Assembly (NCBI GenBank): GCA_037043455.1
Contig: JAWPHD010001812.1
Span: forward strand, 124,001 to 188,000
Reading direction: 5' to 3'
DNA length: 64,000 bases
Source of the DNA: Cyrtodaria siliqua
Taxonomy: Eukaryota; Mollusca; Bivalvia; Adapedonta; Hiatellidae
Shown: piece after piece, positions 34,678 to 46,229 of the stretch
How positions within the stretch are numbered: position 1 is the first letter of the stretch
Layout: every line of letters begins with the position of its first letter
Translations under genes and position numbers: made by a program
Notes under the pieces: generated by a model
The model's input: the letters and a program-made list of their open reading frames with translations, nothing else
Database searches by the model: none
What the model was told of the DNA's origin: nothing

Positions 34678-34836
34678 GATATTATTTAACTGCTGGGATC
34701 GATTATAAGGAAATGCTTCAAGAGATGATAGGCGTGTGGTTTTTTTCACGAACGAGCGTAAGGAGTGGAAAAAAAACACACACCTACCATCGAGTGAAGG
34801 ATTTCCATATAATTGATCACAACAGTTAAATAATCT
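34678..34836. mobile_element. ~160-bp foldback MITE
   Basis: The left arm (ATTATTTAACTGCTGGGATC, GGAAATGCTTCAAGAGATGA, GGCGTGTGGTTTTTTT) is mirrored with about 80% identity by the right arm (AAAACACACACCTACCATCG, GGATTTCCATATAATTGATC, ACAGTTAAATAAT). The arms are about 70 bp with a spacer of 20-25 bp. Non-coding. Confidence 0.7.
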
Positions 34837-34939
34837 TTTACATTTTTAATCAGATTATTTATGGTTTTAACCAGAATTATTCGCTTTTAGTTATTTTTCT
34901 GTTCGGTGTCAGTTATTAATATTTAGCAATTAAAATACA

Positions 34940-35155
34940 CCATCGGATGATCCAACGTCAATAAAACGTTGGATTTTTACGTCGGTACATCGCCGTAAAG
35001 TGAAATGAAGTCTAAAAACATCAATACAACGTTGTGGTTGGGGTTTGACGTCCGTGAGGCGTCTAAAGAACTTTCATTTTGACTGAATTGTATGTCAGAA
35101 AAACGATGGATTATTACGTTGTACCAACGTTGTACTAATGAAAAATGCCTGCTGA
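34940..35155. repeat. ACGT-rich element, copy 2
   Basis: Shares ACGTTGTACTAATGAAAAATGCCTGCTG-type sequence, 'CAATACAACGTTGTGGTTGG' and 'GGGTTTGACGTCC' with 33740-34150. It may be the other end of one element split by the foldback and unassigned DNA between them. Confidence 0.55.
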
Positions 35156-35830
35156 GTACATACAAAACTTTAACTGGACGCAAACGCAGACGAAACAGAT
35201 CAGACGACGCAGACGACGATCACGTGATGACAATAGCTTTTGTTTTCTAAAACCGCAACATTTTTGATTTTTAGTCCGCTGTTTCTTTGTTCCAATCAAT
35301 ATTGTATTTAATGTTAGGGCGCGTACAAGTCTGTTTGTCCCAAAGGTTAACATATTGTGCTCCTTTTCGTTACAACACATTTAACTTTAACATCATTAAC
35401 ATCTCTAGAAATCCAAACAAGAGCTGTCGGAGAACGATTATTCGATTTTTCAGAGAATAATAAATTATATAGCCAATATATACCCGTCAGAAAACAAAGC
35501 TAAAGCGACGTGGGATGGAATTGGGGTGGCGGGTAGGGTATAAAAAGTCGGGCCGATATAAAATTAGTGTTAAAATCTTATATAAATTATAGTAAAATTT
35601 GGGGCAGAGTGTGAACTTTTATTTTTTATTTTTATTAGTTTTAACCCAATTGCTGTCATTTTAAAGAAATGTGTGGTCGAAAGGCAACTCTGGTAGGGAG
35701 GGGATAAGAATCTTGTGGCCTCATTTCAGTTTTTTTATTGATATTTCACCTGAGTATCTGAATTTAATTTAAAGACATATTTCGAGACTATTGTATTTGG
35801 GGGAGGAGAGAATCTATATTGGTAACTATA
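35156..35830. other. Non-coding, one shared repeat fragment
   Basis: 35245-35320 (ACCGCAACATTTTTGATTTT, TTCCAATCAATATTGTATTT) is shared with 20645-20715. The rest shows no recognisable feature. Confidence 0.5.
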
Positions 35831-36299
35831 CTGAAAGGAAAAAGAAACGCAGGGTGCGTATTTCCGCTATATATTGTATGTTTAATATGCTACTGCTAAT
35901 CGAATGGTACAGGGCGACATTAGGCCTGTCCTTTTAGAAAGAAGGTTTAAACAGCACTAAACACACCAATGGTTACCCCTTTAAAGTTTCATTATCGTCA
36001 GAATGCGCAGTTGGCTCAAGCAGATGAGCAAACTTAGGCTTTAAATGTTGTAACATTAAATACAGTACTGAACTGGCTCAATTTTCCAAAGAGGAACTTC
36101 AGCATTTATGAATTTCTTGTTACAACGTGAACTGTGATTAAAACGTCTACACCATCACAGTTGTGTCCTTTCTCTAACTAACTGCACTTTTTTTTTTACA
36201 AAACATCTTGGGATTTCCTTGGAATATATTTGGAATTAATCGTGCAGTATATGCAATATATAGCGGAAATACGCACCCTGCGTTTCTTTTTCCTTTCAG
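35831..36299. mobile_element. 469-bp DNA transposon derivative with perfect 46-bp TIRs
   Basis: CTGAAAGGAAAAAGAAACGC starts the left terminal repeat (35831-35876); the exact reverse complement occupies 36254-36299. Both sides are flanked by TATA (35827-35830, 36300-36303), compatible with a TA or TATA target duplication. The interior has no open frame of note, so this is a non-autonomous element. Perfect TIRs indicate recent activity. Confidence 0.88.
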
Positions 36300-36828
36300 T
36301 ATATAAATCACTGTTAGCCATACAATTTCATGTGCAAAGTGTGATATTCAATTTTTCTTCAGATTAGAGGCGCACCTAATAAAGCATTTGTGACCAGTAC
36401 ACATAATAACACATAAAGAATGTTGTATATTTATTGGGTTTTCTCTGATTTTTGGTCTAACAACAATTAAGAGATACCCGATAAGTTTTGTATTCAAAAC
36501 TAAATTATGAACATATATTTCTTCATTAAAGTAAATTACAAAGTTTTGTTAAGCTATTCTTACCCTCAATATAGCAATGCTATACAAATAAAAAACTAAG
36601 AGCGGGCCTCAATTTATATACCGGAGTTGATCAGCCATGAAGCGTGCTGGCTGTAAATATTCATGCTTCCCATGCTTTTTCAATGACCAAGTAGAGTTGG
36701 GAAATGAGTCTTTAAATTTTTATATACTCGGTAAAAAAAGTTTTGGACCGGGGTATATAAAGTCACATAAAAAAAAAATAGTGGACAGAATTTAAGTATC
36801 TTTTTTTAGTAACCAAGATCTACCCTTC
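36300..36828. other. Unassigned AT-rich DNA
   Basis: No gene or recognisable repeat. 'TATATACCGGAGTTGATC' (36618) and 'GGACCGGGGTATATAAAG' (36746) are weakly inverted relative to each other. Confidence 0.4.
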
Positions 36829-37391
36829 TTTTAAAACATTGCAAAAACAACAGGGATAGGATGACCTTAGATCGCTCACCTGGTAATCATGGGCAATAAG
36901 TCTGCTGTGTCTAGTATGGCATGGCTATTTTTCAATTTGTCCCACTTTCTTCTATGAATGAAATTTCATAACAAGAAATCCGTGGATTCACATGTCTCGC
37001 CTAACAGGGGGCTGGACTTAGAAATAAAAAGGTCAATTGTGCTTAAATAAAAGTTTGTAAACATTTTAGTAATTAAAAACAATCGAGTTTGCCGTTTGCT
37101 GAGATGACATTTAAGTGCATTTGTTTAAAAACAAAATGCCATTCGATTAAAAACAAGAGGCCCAAGAGAGCCTGTGGATGCTCTACTGGCTAAAACGGCT
37201 CTTATATATCAAGGGTTGTCGACATAAAATTCCCATCAGTAGCTTTTTTAAAACATTGCAAAAACAACAGGGATAGGATGGCCTTAGATCGCTCACCTGG
37301 TAATCATGGGCAATAAGTCTACTGTGTCTAGTCTGGCATGGGTATTTTTTGATTTGTCCCACTTTCTTCTATGAATGTTATTTCATAAAAA
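36829..37391 (+). repeat. 147-bp direct repeats around a repeat fragment
   Basis: 36829-36976 and 37246-37391 share 'TTTTAAAACATTGCAAAAAC', 'GATCGCTCACCTGGTAATCA' and 'TCCCACTTTCTTCTATGAAT' with roughly ten differences. Between them lie a unique stretch and a fragment (37153-37240) of the AGAGGCCCAAGAG family seen at 30612. Confidence 0.8.
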
Positions 37392-37940
37392 TGGGTGTTG
37401 GGGTGAGTGGGGGCTATATTAACATTCTAAACAAATATGGTATAGATTAGATAAAAAATGAAGTAACTACAGATTTAACAACGGAAAATACAATATAGCA
37501 TTTTCCAACAAACCAAGGGCCATAACCTGTTGTTACTAACAATATCTAGCTGGATTTTGAACTTGTAAAAATATTTCATTGATATACCGCGCTTTGCACA
37601 ACTAGACATCATACGGATGCTTCCTGCCAAATTTTGTAGAAATCCAACAAGGCGTTTAGGAGGTGTAGCGTCGACAAGAAATTTAAAAGTAAAAATGTCA
37701 AGGGGCCGTAACTCCATCAAAAATTAACGAACCGGAAAAAACCCCGCAAAAGGCACAACTAGAAATCAAAGCTATGCTTCCTGCTAACACAGCTGTGTGA
37801 ACATCAAAAAAATCAATAAGAAGTAATTAAAAAAAAGTAATGAAATAAAACATTTAAAAAAAAATCAATAAATCAATAAAAAATAAATAATCAAATAGTC
37901 AAATAAATAAATGAAATAAAAAATAATACTAAAAAAAAAA
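37392..37940. other. Repeat debris and A-rich low complexity
   Basis: The 37475-37720 stretch carries phrases common in bivalve repeats (GGGCCGTAACTCCATC, CTTCCTGCCAAATTTTG); the minus-strand frame over it is not a gene. 37800-37940 is A-rich low complexity like 475-600. Confidence 0.5.
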
Positions 37941-39655
37941 AAGGCAAAACATCGTAAAGTTTGATGAAGATCAGATGAAAAATGAAAGCCATATCGTATT
38001 AACGAGGCAAAATATAGTATTTTTAACTAAATCAAGGGCCATAACTCCGCGGTTACTGGTCCGATCTGGCTGGTTTTCGAACTTGTCCGAGCTTCCATTG
38101 ATATTAACAATATATTAAAGTTTGGTAAATATCGCATGGAAAATGAAGGCCTTTGGCCAGAAGAGGTAAAAATCATCAGTTCCAAAAGTAGGTCAAGGTC
38201 ATAGATGAAATCCAATCGTCTAAAAAGATGCACTACCCAAGACAGAACTATGTCGGATAGAATTTTTTTCCCAAAGATTAAACTATAAATTAGGTTTAAA
38301 ACATCTAGTGCATAATAATAGTTCATAAGTGATGTAAATGTAACAATTAAAGTTATCTGCCCTGTGCTTGGATGGTGAAGGTCACATCCATATTTGCTTT
38401 GTCACGTTGCAATGTACCACTCAAGATACAACTATAAGCAAAGTTTGAAAGGTCTTAATGCATACAGTTTGTGAAAAAGTGACCTAAATGCTAAAGTTGA
38501 AGGTAAATATTATAAAGTTATCTGCCCTTTGCTTGGAGGGTCAAGGTCACTTCCACATTCGCTTTGTCATATTGCCATGTACCACCCAAGATACAACTAT
38601 AAGCAAAGTTTGAAAGGTCTAGTCCATACAAGTTGTGAAAAAGTGACCTAAACGCAAAAGTTGAACCTAAAAATGATTAAGTTATCTGCCCTTTGCTTGG
38701 AGGGTCAAGGTCACTTCCACATTTGCTTTGTCACGTTGCGTTGTACCACCCATGATACAACTATAAGCAAAGTTTGAAAGGTCTAGTGCATACAGTTTGC
38801 GAGAAAATGACCTAAACGCAAAACTTGTATGTTGACGCCGCCGCTGCCGCCGCCGCCGGAAAAGCATTACCTATGTCTTTTTTCCTTCGAAAAGGCGAGA
38901 CAAAAAGGAGGAGGGAGCCCATGCCCCAATGTGAATAAGATGAATAATGCTATAAGAATTCCCAAACCAAAATGTTGGTGATACAAAAACACTATTTTAA
39001 GAGATATAGATATATACGACACGTTACACGCACGTTTTTATCTGCCTTAATTGCACATTTTATGGGCCATCACAATTTGGGTTCCATGGGAGCCCAGAAC
39101 TTGTAGAGGACAAAAAATACTTACGCAACCCTTTACAACATACTATAACTTATAAGCAAACAAATTCTCAAATTTAGATGAGCTTGGACAAGAAATGTAG
39201 ACCTGTAAACACAGCTTTCACGTAAAATTTGATGCGAAAATGATGCGAAATGAGACACATTTCAGAATTTGGGTTCCATGGGAGCCCAAGGGTTACAGGA
39301 ACCAAAATACATAAGCGGCCCTGAAGATAATGCTATAAGGAAGCTCATGGCCAAATGTGGTTGTGCTAGAATAAGAAATGTAAGAGATATAGACTTGTAA
39401 ACACAGCTTACACGCACAATGTGATGTGATGTGGGACGCCGACGCCAACGCCAACGTCGGGGTGATTACTTAAGCACACTTATTCCTCGAATAGTCGAGC
39501 TGAAAATACCAAGTGGTACGTTCTCAAACGTACTGAGTGTATATTGTGGTGAACCCAGAGGTCAGCACAAAGAATGCAATATGCAATAAACGTAATAATA
39601 ATAAATAATGTTAATAATAATACTAATACTACTACTACTAATAATAATAATAATA
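37941..39655 (-). repeat. Interspersed bivalve-type repeat, copy B
   Basis: Collinear with 610-2290 at an estimated 95% or higher identity, including the three internal 150-bp blocks, the GCC tract (38835-38862), the AGGCCTTTGGCCAGAAGAG motif (38148) and the closing tag 'ATACCAAGTGGTACGTTCTC' (39508). Copy B has an extra 'AACTCCGCGGTTACTGG' and small indels. It ends in an (AAT)n run at 39594-39655 and continues into unrelated DNA, with no 28-bp satellite. Confidence 0.85.
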
Positions 39656-40279
39656 AAGGTCTTACATGTTTAATGTCGGTAGTAGAAATTAAGTTGGCGT
39701 TACCGAATTTTAGGCAGGTGTCCATTTTCCGTCTACCGCATGTCGTGTCAAAACGTTGAAGACATCGATTACACCCGGAACACCCGTAAAGTCCGTGGAG
39801 TCCGTGGATATACACCTGTATCGGCAATAGGGTGAGGCTAACAGCCCGCCGTATGTAGATTTGCCACAATATATATATCTATATAAATTTAGCAAGTAAA
39901 TAACGTATAAATCCCGTTGATCAGATTCTAGGTTATTTTTAGAAGCGGTCATGGGCAATATAACGTACATAGTTGTTCGTTATATTAAGGGAATAAGTCA
40001 TAACAAATAGCAACGTGTGATAATCTACATGTTTTACAGAAATTATAATGGTAAACTATCTTTATAACGGCAAGGAAATTGTCAATTGTTTTAGAGTTTT
40101 TTATAACTTTAGACCCATACTAGTTATGTTATAGTGTTTAATCTTGTTTAATCTTACTCCTTACCTTATTTGTATTTTAAATGTGAAATAGTACGTTTGA
40201 ACTAAAGGAGAGATAACTCTGATACTTAAATTGGAATACACAAAGTAAGTGAAAAATATCAACCTAAGCAAGGATTTGT

Positions 40280-40429
40280 CCATTATGGACAAATCCTTGA
40301 TATTATAGTCCATTATGGACAAATCCTTGATATTATAGTCCATTATGGACAAATCCTTGATATTATAGTCCATTATGGACAAATCCTTGATATTATAGTC
40401 CATTATGGACAAATCCTTGATATTATATA
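40280..40429. repeat. 30-bp tandem repeat, five copies, internally palindromic
   Basis: Five almost identical units (CCATTATGGACAAATCCTTG plus ATATTATAGT). Each contains the palindrome TCCATTATGGA. The first unit extends the palindrome to AAGGATTTGTCC/GGACAAATCCTT at 40270-40298. Confidence 0.95.
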
Positions 40430-40860
40430 TACTGAAGAAAAAAACGTTTAGCAAGTTGTTTAGATGAAATAATACTGTATAAAAGATATACTGACATTTT
40501 GGGGCTTTACGGGCTTGACCCCTACGTTCATTTATTCGTTACTTTATTAAGATGTTCGACTGTTATTGATGTGTGTGTAATAAAATAGTGTGTCTATAGC
40601 AGTAGTTTCTTGATTTTACAACCAAAAATGTATTATTTCCAGGGTGCAACAGAACTTGATTTTATGAATATTAAGTTCTGCTCAACCCGCTAGCATATTT
40701 CACTACCATACATGAACAGTCTCAATCAAACCGAGACTGCAATATTTTGTATGTGTCGTGTTCGGCCGTTTCCAAAGGTCCATTATCATACTCTTTTGCT
40801 AAACCTTTTTCCCTCAGTATATCATATATATAGAGGATCTGACATGAGTTGTCATTTCAT

Positions 40861-40960
40861 ACAAAATTTTATTAAACGAGTTCAGGAATGTGTTATTAAG
40901 CGAGCCTCCGGCGAGCTTAATAACAAATTCCAGGACGAGTTTAATAAAATTGTGTTACAC
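40861..40960. other. Nested hairpin
   Basis: The outer arms CAAAATTTTATTAAACGAG / CGAGTTTAATAAAATTGTG enclose inner arms GTTATTAAGCGAGCC / GGCGAGCTTAATAAC. The 100-bp stretch folds into one long stem. It could be a separate small foldback MITE. Confidence 0.6.
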
Positions 40961-41072
40961 ATTATTGCTTGTGGTGAATCTACATTCGGCGGACTGTTAC
41001 CCTCACAACATCGCCGATTCAGTGCTATATCCACGGACTCCACGGACTAAACGGGTGTTCCGGGACATTGAC

Positions 41073-43084
41073 TAGACGAACGTACTGACACTGCACATGA
41101 TTCGGTCGCCTTGTATTACACATAGTTAATATAAGGAAATACGTAATGGGTATATTATACGGAATACAAGCAGTTCCATGTGATAAAATGATATTTATAA
41201 TACTAGTATATATATTATCGAAGTATCCGATTGTGGAAAAGTATCGTATCCGCTTGCTTGGATCATCTCACAGGTTAAAGTAATGTTAACGTACACATAC
41301 ATGCAGAAGAATCATAGTTTACACCAGAAACTTCGCATACAAATTCATGTTGCAACAAAGACTCGTGTATACATACTTCCACTACTATGCCTATTAGTAA
41401 TGAATTATAACAATATTATAGCTGGATTAAAGCTGGGTAGTTAAAGCTGGGTAGGGTACTGTTAGTTTACTGTTAGTTGTAGTTGTATGCATTACCGAAA
41501 ATAAATGTCCTGGAAAATAAATTACACATTTGTTATCGCTTTTCTACTCTATTTGTCTCAGTTTGGTGTAACTGAATACCACCCAGATTTATAAGCTCAG
41601 ATAATAATTAACAATCGAGGAAAAAATACATTGAGAAATAACTGAACAGTATCGGGAATCGGATGAAATGGATAAACGAGGTCTACTTAGCATGACATCA
41701 GGTCATATACAACTATTGCATTTCCCATAGGTCTCCATTATAGCCCTTTGGCCTACAACCCCTATACCTATATCAGAACGGATGATAAAACTTAACTTTT
41801 ATTAAAGAACTATCTTAGAGACACAGCACATTGGGAGTATTGTAAGACATTTTCACTGGTAGTTTATTTTTACTTTGCTTCTCAAAATCAGTCAAGAAAT
41901 AAAAAAAATCACGAGTGAAAGTTGTTTTTGATAGTGCATTTTCAATGCAAAATTCTAATGCATCAATTTTTTTTCAGATTATTGTTTTATGAAAAAATGG
42001 TTGTAATGTGTTGGATAAATATAAATTAAGACATCCTGAGAGTTTTTTTTAGAAAACTATTGAGGCTAACTGAAGTACTGCAATGATTTCTTCATTTTCT
42101 GTTGTCCCAGAAACAATGAGTTTACATGGGAAATGCCCCATCACAAAAGCATTTTGACTGTAAAATATTTATTTCTAAACCAATTTGCAAAACTACAATA
42201 TTTTTTATTTACAACTAAAAATGGGAGTTCCAACGATATATAATGTATGTAAGTATTTTAAAATTACACGTGTAATTGCTGAAAAACCTTTGGCTGAAAC
42301 AAGCGCCCCGTACAATAATACGAAAGACAAATCTTACCCGAATTTGACTTGAATTATTTGTTAACATGCTTTCTTCAGCATACAAAACATAATTCTGTTC
42401 TTCTTTAATGAAAATTAATTTTTTTTTATTTAAAATCAAAAACAAAATAAAAAATATTTAAAAAAATGAAACCCATAAGCCAAAATAGTTTTAAAAAATA
42501 GCAAGCAATTTTTAGTGATTAGTTTTTTACAAGTTTTGTTACCATGGCAACCACATTTCTTATGCGAATCTACCCAAAATGGGAGGTGTATAACTACACC
42601 ATGAGACAAAACATTCTTGCCAAGTTTGGCATTTGTAGTGCCAGCTATTCTTGAGTTATCACGAAGACAAGCGGTTTTTAGTGATTTTTTGCAAGTTTTG
42701 TTACCATGCCAACCACATTAGTACGGCAATGAAGGTGGACACCCCCAGAATGGCAGTAAAGACATTTTACTTTTTGCAAATATACTCTCAGTACAATTGT
42801 ACCCATAAAAATGCAAATTTCAGCCAAAATATGTTTTATTTTAGAAATATATTTTTTGGATGTTTTATGGAGATTTTTTATGATTTGGATAATTTAATCC
42901 AATCAGAATCTACCTTACAATCTGACTATATGCTCTAATAGACCCTTTACTTTTTTCAACCAGTCAGAAGCCCCAAATCAATAGTGGTATGTGACCATCA
43001 GTTATATGTTTTTTTATTTCAACTCTGCTTTATGGCATGCCTAATCAAGTTGCCTAATTTTCAAATCATCCGCACTAGATAAAA
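41073..43084. other. 2-kb AT-rich stretch without supported genes
   Basis: No coding region is supported; the open frames at 42215-42445 (minus) and 42651-42938 (plus) have no recognisable features. A block with 'TTTTTAGTGATTAG/TTTTT' and 'CAAGTTTTGTTACCATGGCA' plus ACCACATT occurs twice (about 42510-42560 and 42675-42722). A short duplication 'AAAGCTGGGTAG' is at 41432-41455. Confidence 0.5.
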
Positions 43085-45550
43085 AACGCAGCCTCAAAAA
43101 TATTGGATCAAACAACACTCTATCATACAAGACCGGCGGCATTATTCGAGGAAACAACACCCTGGGAAATAACTCGACACAGTCGGGAAAAAAATGGACC
43201 ACATTGTGTATCTTAATAATGTGTTAGCATAACTCATCTCTGATGCTTTCCCACTCATCCCTCATGTCAGCCTCATTAATGAGGTAATAGCACAACAACA
43301 ATCTAATAAATTGGAAAAGTGGCAATATTAGAGGGAAAATAACCGCTGGGAAATAACTGGGTACAGCCGGGGTAAAACTGGATCCGATTTTGTATCTTAA
43401 TAATGTTATCATACCTCATATCTGAAGTTTGCCCTCTCAACTCGCATGTCAACATAAATAATGAGGTAATAGTATAACCAATAACACTTTATTATATCAG
43501 AGCGACGGCAATATTAGAGGAAACAACACCCTGGGAAATAACTGGACACAGCCGGGAAAACACGGGACCATATTGTGTATCCCAATAATATGTTATCATA
43601 TCTCATCTCCAATATTTTCCCGCTCATCCCTCATGTCGACCTCATTAATGAAGCAATAGTATAACCAATAACACTCTATTAAAACAGAGCGCCGCCCTTG
43701 TTAGAGGATAATAACCGCTGGGAAATAAATGGACACAGTCGGGAAATGTTATCATATCTCACCTCCAATGTTTTCCCGCTCATCTCTCATGTCAGTCTCA
43801 TTAATGAGGCAATAGCATACCAAATAACAATGTATTAAATCAGAGCGGAACCTTTGTTAGAGGAAAATAACCGTTGGGAAATAACTGGACACAGCCGGGA
43901 ATAACATGGACCATATTGTGTATCCCAATAATGTGTTATCATATCTCATCTCCAATATGTTCCCGCTCATCCGTCATGTCAACCTTATTAATGAGGCAAT
44001 AGTATAACCAATAACACTATTAAATCAGAGCGGCACCATTGTTATAGGAAAATAACCGCTGGGAAAATAACTGGACACAGCCGGGGAAAACTGGACCATA
44101 TTGTTTATCTCAATAATATATTAGCATATCTCATCTCCAATGTTTTCCCGCTGATCTCTCGTATCAACCTCATTAATGAGTCAATATTATAATCAATAAC
44201 ATTATATTAAATCAGATAGGCACCATTGTTAGAGGAAAATAACCGCTGTAAAATAACAGGACACAGCCGAGAAAAAACTGGACCATATTGTGCATCTCAA
44301 TAATATGTTATCATATCTCATCTCCAGTAATTTCCCGCTCGTCTCTTATGCCAACCTCATTAATGAGGCAATAGTATAACCAATAACACTCTATTAAATC
44401 AGAGCGGCACCATTGTTAGAGGAAAATAACCGCTGGGAAATAATTGGACACAGTCGGAGGAAAACTGGACCATTTTGTGTATCTAAATAAGATGTTATCA
44501 TATCTCATCTCCAAAGTTGTCCCGCTCATCCCTCATGTCAACCTCATTAATGAGGCATTAGTATGACGAAAAACACCCTAGTAAATCAGAGCCGCACCAT
44601 TGTTAGAGATAATAACCGCTGGGGAATAACTGGACACAGCCGGGAAAAAACTGGACAATATTTTATTTTATTGTTTATCTCAATAATATGTTATTATATC
44701 TCATCTTCAAGGCTTTCCCGCTCATCTCTCATGTCAACCTCATTAATGAGGCAATATTACAACCAATAACACCTATTAAAGCAGAGCGGCACCATTGTTG
44801 GAGGATAACCGCTGGAGAATGACTGGACACAGCCTTGGAAGAACTGGACCGTATTGTGTATCTCAATAATATGTTATCATATCTCATCTCCAATATTTTT
44901 CCGCTCATCTCTCATGTCAACTTCAATAATGAATCAATAGTATAACCAATAACAATCTATTAAATTAGAGCGGCACCATTGTCAGAGGAAGATGACCGCT
45001 GGTAAATAACTGGACACAGTCGGGGAAAACTGGACCATATAGTGTATCTAAATAAGATGTTATCATATGTCATCTTCAAGGCTTTCCCGCTCATTCCTCA
45101 TGTCAGCCTCGTTAATGAGGCAATATTGTAACCAATAACGCCTATTAAATCAGAGCGGCACCATTATTAGAGGATAATAACCACGCTGTGGAATAACTGG
45201 ACCCAGCCGGGAAGAAACTGGACCATATTGTGTATCTCAATAATATGTTATCATATTCTCATCTTCAATGTTTTTCCGCTCATCTCTCATGTCAACTTCA
45301 ATAATGAGTCAATAGTATAACCAATAACACCTATTAAATCAGAGCGGCGGCACCATTGTTAGAGGATAATAACCGCGCTGGGGAATAACTGGACACAACC
45401 GGGAAGAACTGGACCATATCGTGTATCTCAATAACATGTTATCATATCTCATCTCCAATATCTTCTCGCTCATCTCTCATGTCAACCTCATTAATGAGGC
45501 AATAGTGTAATCAATAAAACTCTATTAAATCAGAGCGGCACCTTTGTTTA
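43085..45550. repeat. 187-bp satellite array, ~13 copies
   Basis: Monomers carry 'GAGCGGCACCATTGTTAGAG', 'AATAACCGCTGGGAAATAAC', 'TGGACACAGCCGGGAAAA', 'ATATGTTATCATATCTCATC', 'TTTCCCGCTCATC' and the palindrome CTCATTAATGAG. The spacing of 'AGTATAACCAATAACAC' is 187 bp (43474 to 43661; 43817 to 44004). Copies are 80-90% alike, much more diverged than the 383-bp HOR at 23.3 kb. The array is cut at 45550 and resumes at 48176. Confidence 0.93.
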
Positions 45551-45555
45551 AGGAA

Positions 45556-45718
45556 TAATAAATATGTACCTGTGCTTTATCGGCGAATAAAAAACAGCTA
45601 GGAGTTCGGATGCGTAGTAATTAAATGACGAGTGCGTTAGCACGAGTGATTTAATTACTCGCATCCGAACGACTAACTGTATTTTATTCATCGATAAAAT
45701 ACAGGTACGTATTTATTA
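45556..45718. mobile_element. 163-bp foldback MITE inserted at the satellite edge
   Basis: Nearly the whole element is one inverted repeat. TAATAAATATGTACCTGTGC, GTTCGGATGCG and TAATTAAAT are mirrored by CGCATCCGAAC and ACAGGTACGTATTTATTA, with CGAGTGCGTTAGCACGAG at the centre. It probably starts the block of insertions that interrupts the 187-bp array. Confidence 0.85.
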
Positions 45719-45944
45719 GTTCGATTCTAACACAACAATAACCCCATTGTTTACGCTATTGTTAGGGCTCAATATATTATCTCGAAGGTCAAGGTAATCA
45801 GGCTGCTATGTTTACAGGCTGTTCCACTGGGCGCCCCGTATGCAAAGTTCAATACACTAGTAGTCACGTGACAAACAATTAAGTCATATAGCTTCTATGT
45901 ATGACGTCAAACGTTCTCACCTTGTGCAAGATGCTTATTAATGT
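45719..45944. other. Unassigned DNA within the insertion block
   Basis: No gene. The sequence belongs to neither the flanking satellite nor the MITEs. It contains AGTCACGTGACAAACAATT and TATGACGTCAAACG, which I cannot assign. Confidence 0.4.
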
Positions 45945-46045
45945 TATATGTACTGATGCATATGATGGGTTTATATCTGGGGTATACACGGTTTGGTAGC
46001 ATGGCAAGTTTGTTGTAATTAACATTTCATTAAAATTACTATTGA
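45945..46045 (+). repeat. ~100-bp direct repeat, left copy
   Basis: 'TATATGTACTGATGCATATG', 'AGCATGGCAAGTTTGTTGTA' and 'TTAACATTTCATTAAAATTA' recur at 48076-48175 with about ten changes. The two copies bracket the MITE plus LINE. Confidence 0.85.
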
Positions 46046-46229
46046 GTTTGTCTTCGTGACGTATATTTCATAAAACAAACAAAAAACAAAACAATGGCGG
46101 CGTCCTCGATAAGCGTAACATTCTGAGAAATAGGTAATAATAGTAATTCATACAAAAAATGTGGATAATCTACATGATAAATAGAATATTATGTCAGTGC
46201 CTTTTACTATCAAGTTTATTAAGCTCGGC

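Larger units (their letters stand above)
39765..41072. mobile_element. 1.3-kb element bounded by ~105-bp inverted repeats
   Basis: 'CCACGGACTCCACGGACTAA', 'CGGGTGTTCCGGG' and 'GAATCTACATTCGGCGGACT' at 40975-41062 are mirrored on the minus strand at 39775-39870 with about 80% identity. The interior is non-coding and holds a five-copy 30-bp palindromic array (40280-40429) and a foldback (40861-40960). The open frames crossing the arms (39480-39970 minus; 40712-41075 plus) look alike because they read the same inverted repeat. No protein family is recognised. Confidence 0.6.

Noticed and set aside
40712..41075. 112-codon and 61-codon frames as genes
   Set aside because: They overlap the inverted repeat and nested hairpin; the similarity to the minus-strand frame at 39710-39970 is explained by the inverted repeat itself.
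46159..46229. The ATG at 46159 as the true start of the reverse transcriptase
   Set aside because: The first 23 codons lie in the MITE arm, as shown by the target duplication at 46218-46229 and the matching inverted arm at 48022-48073.
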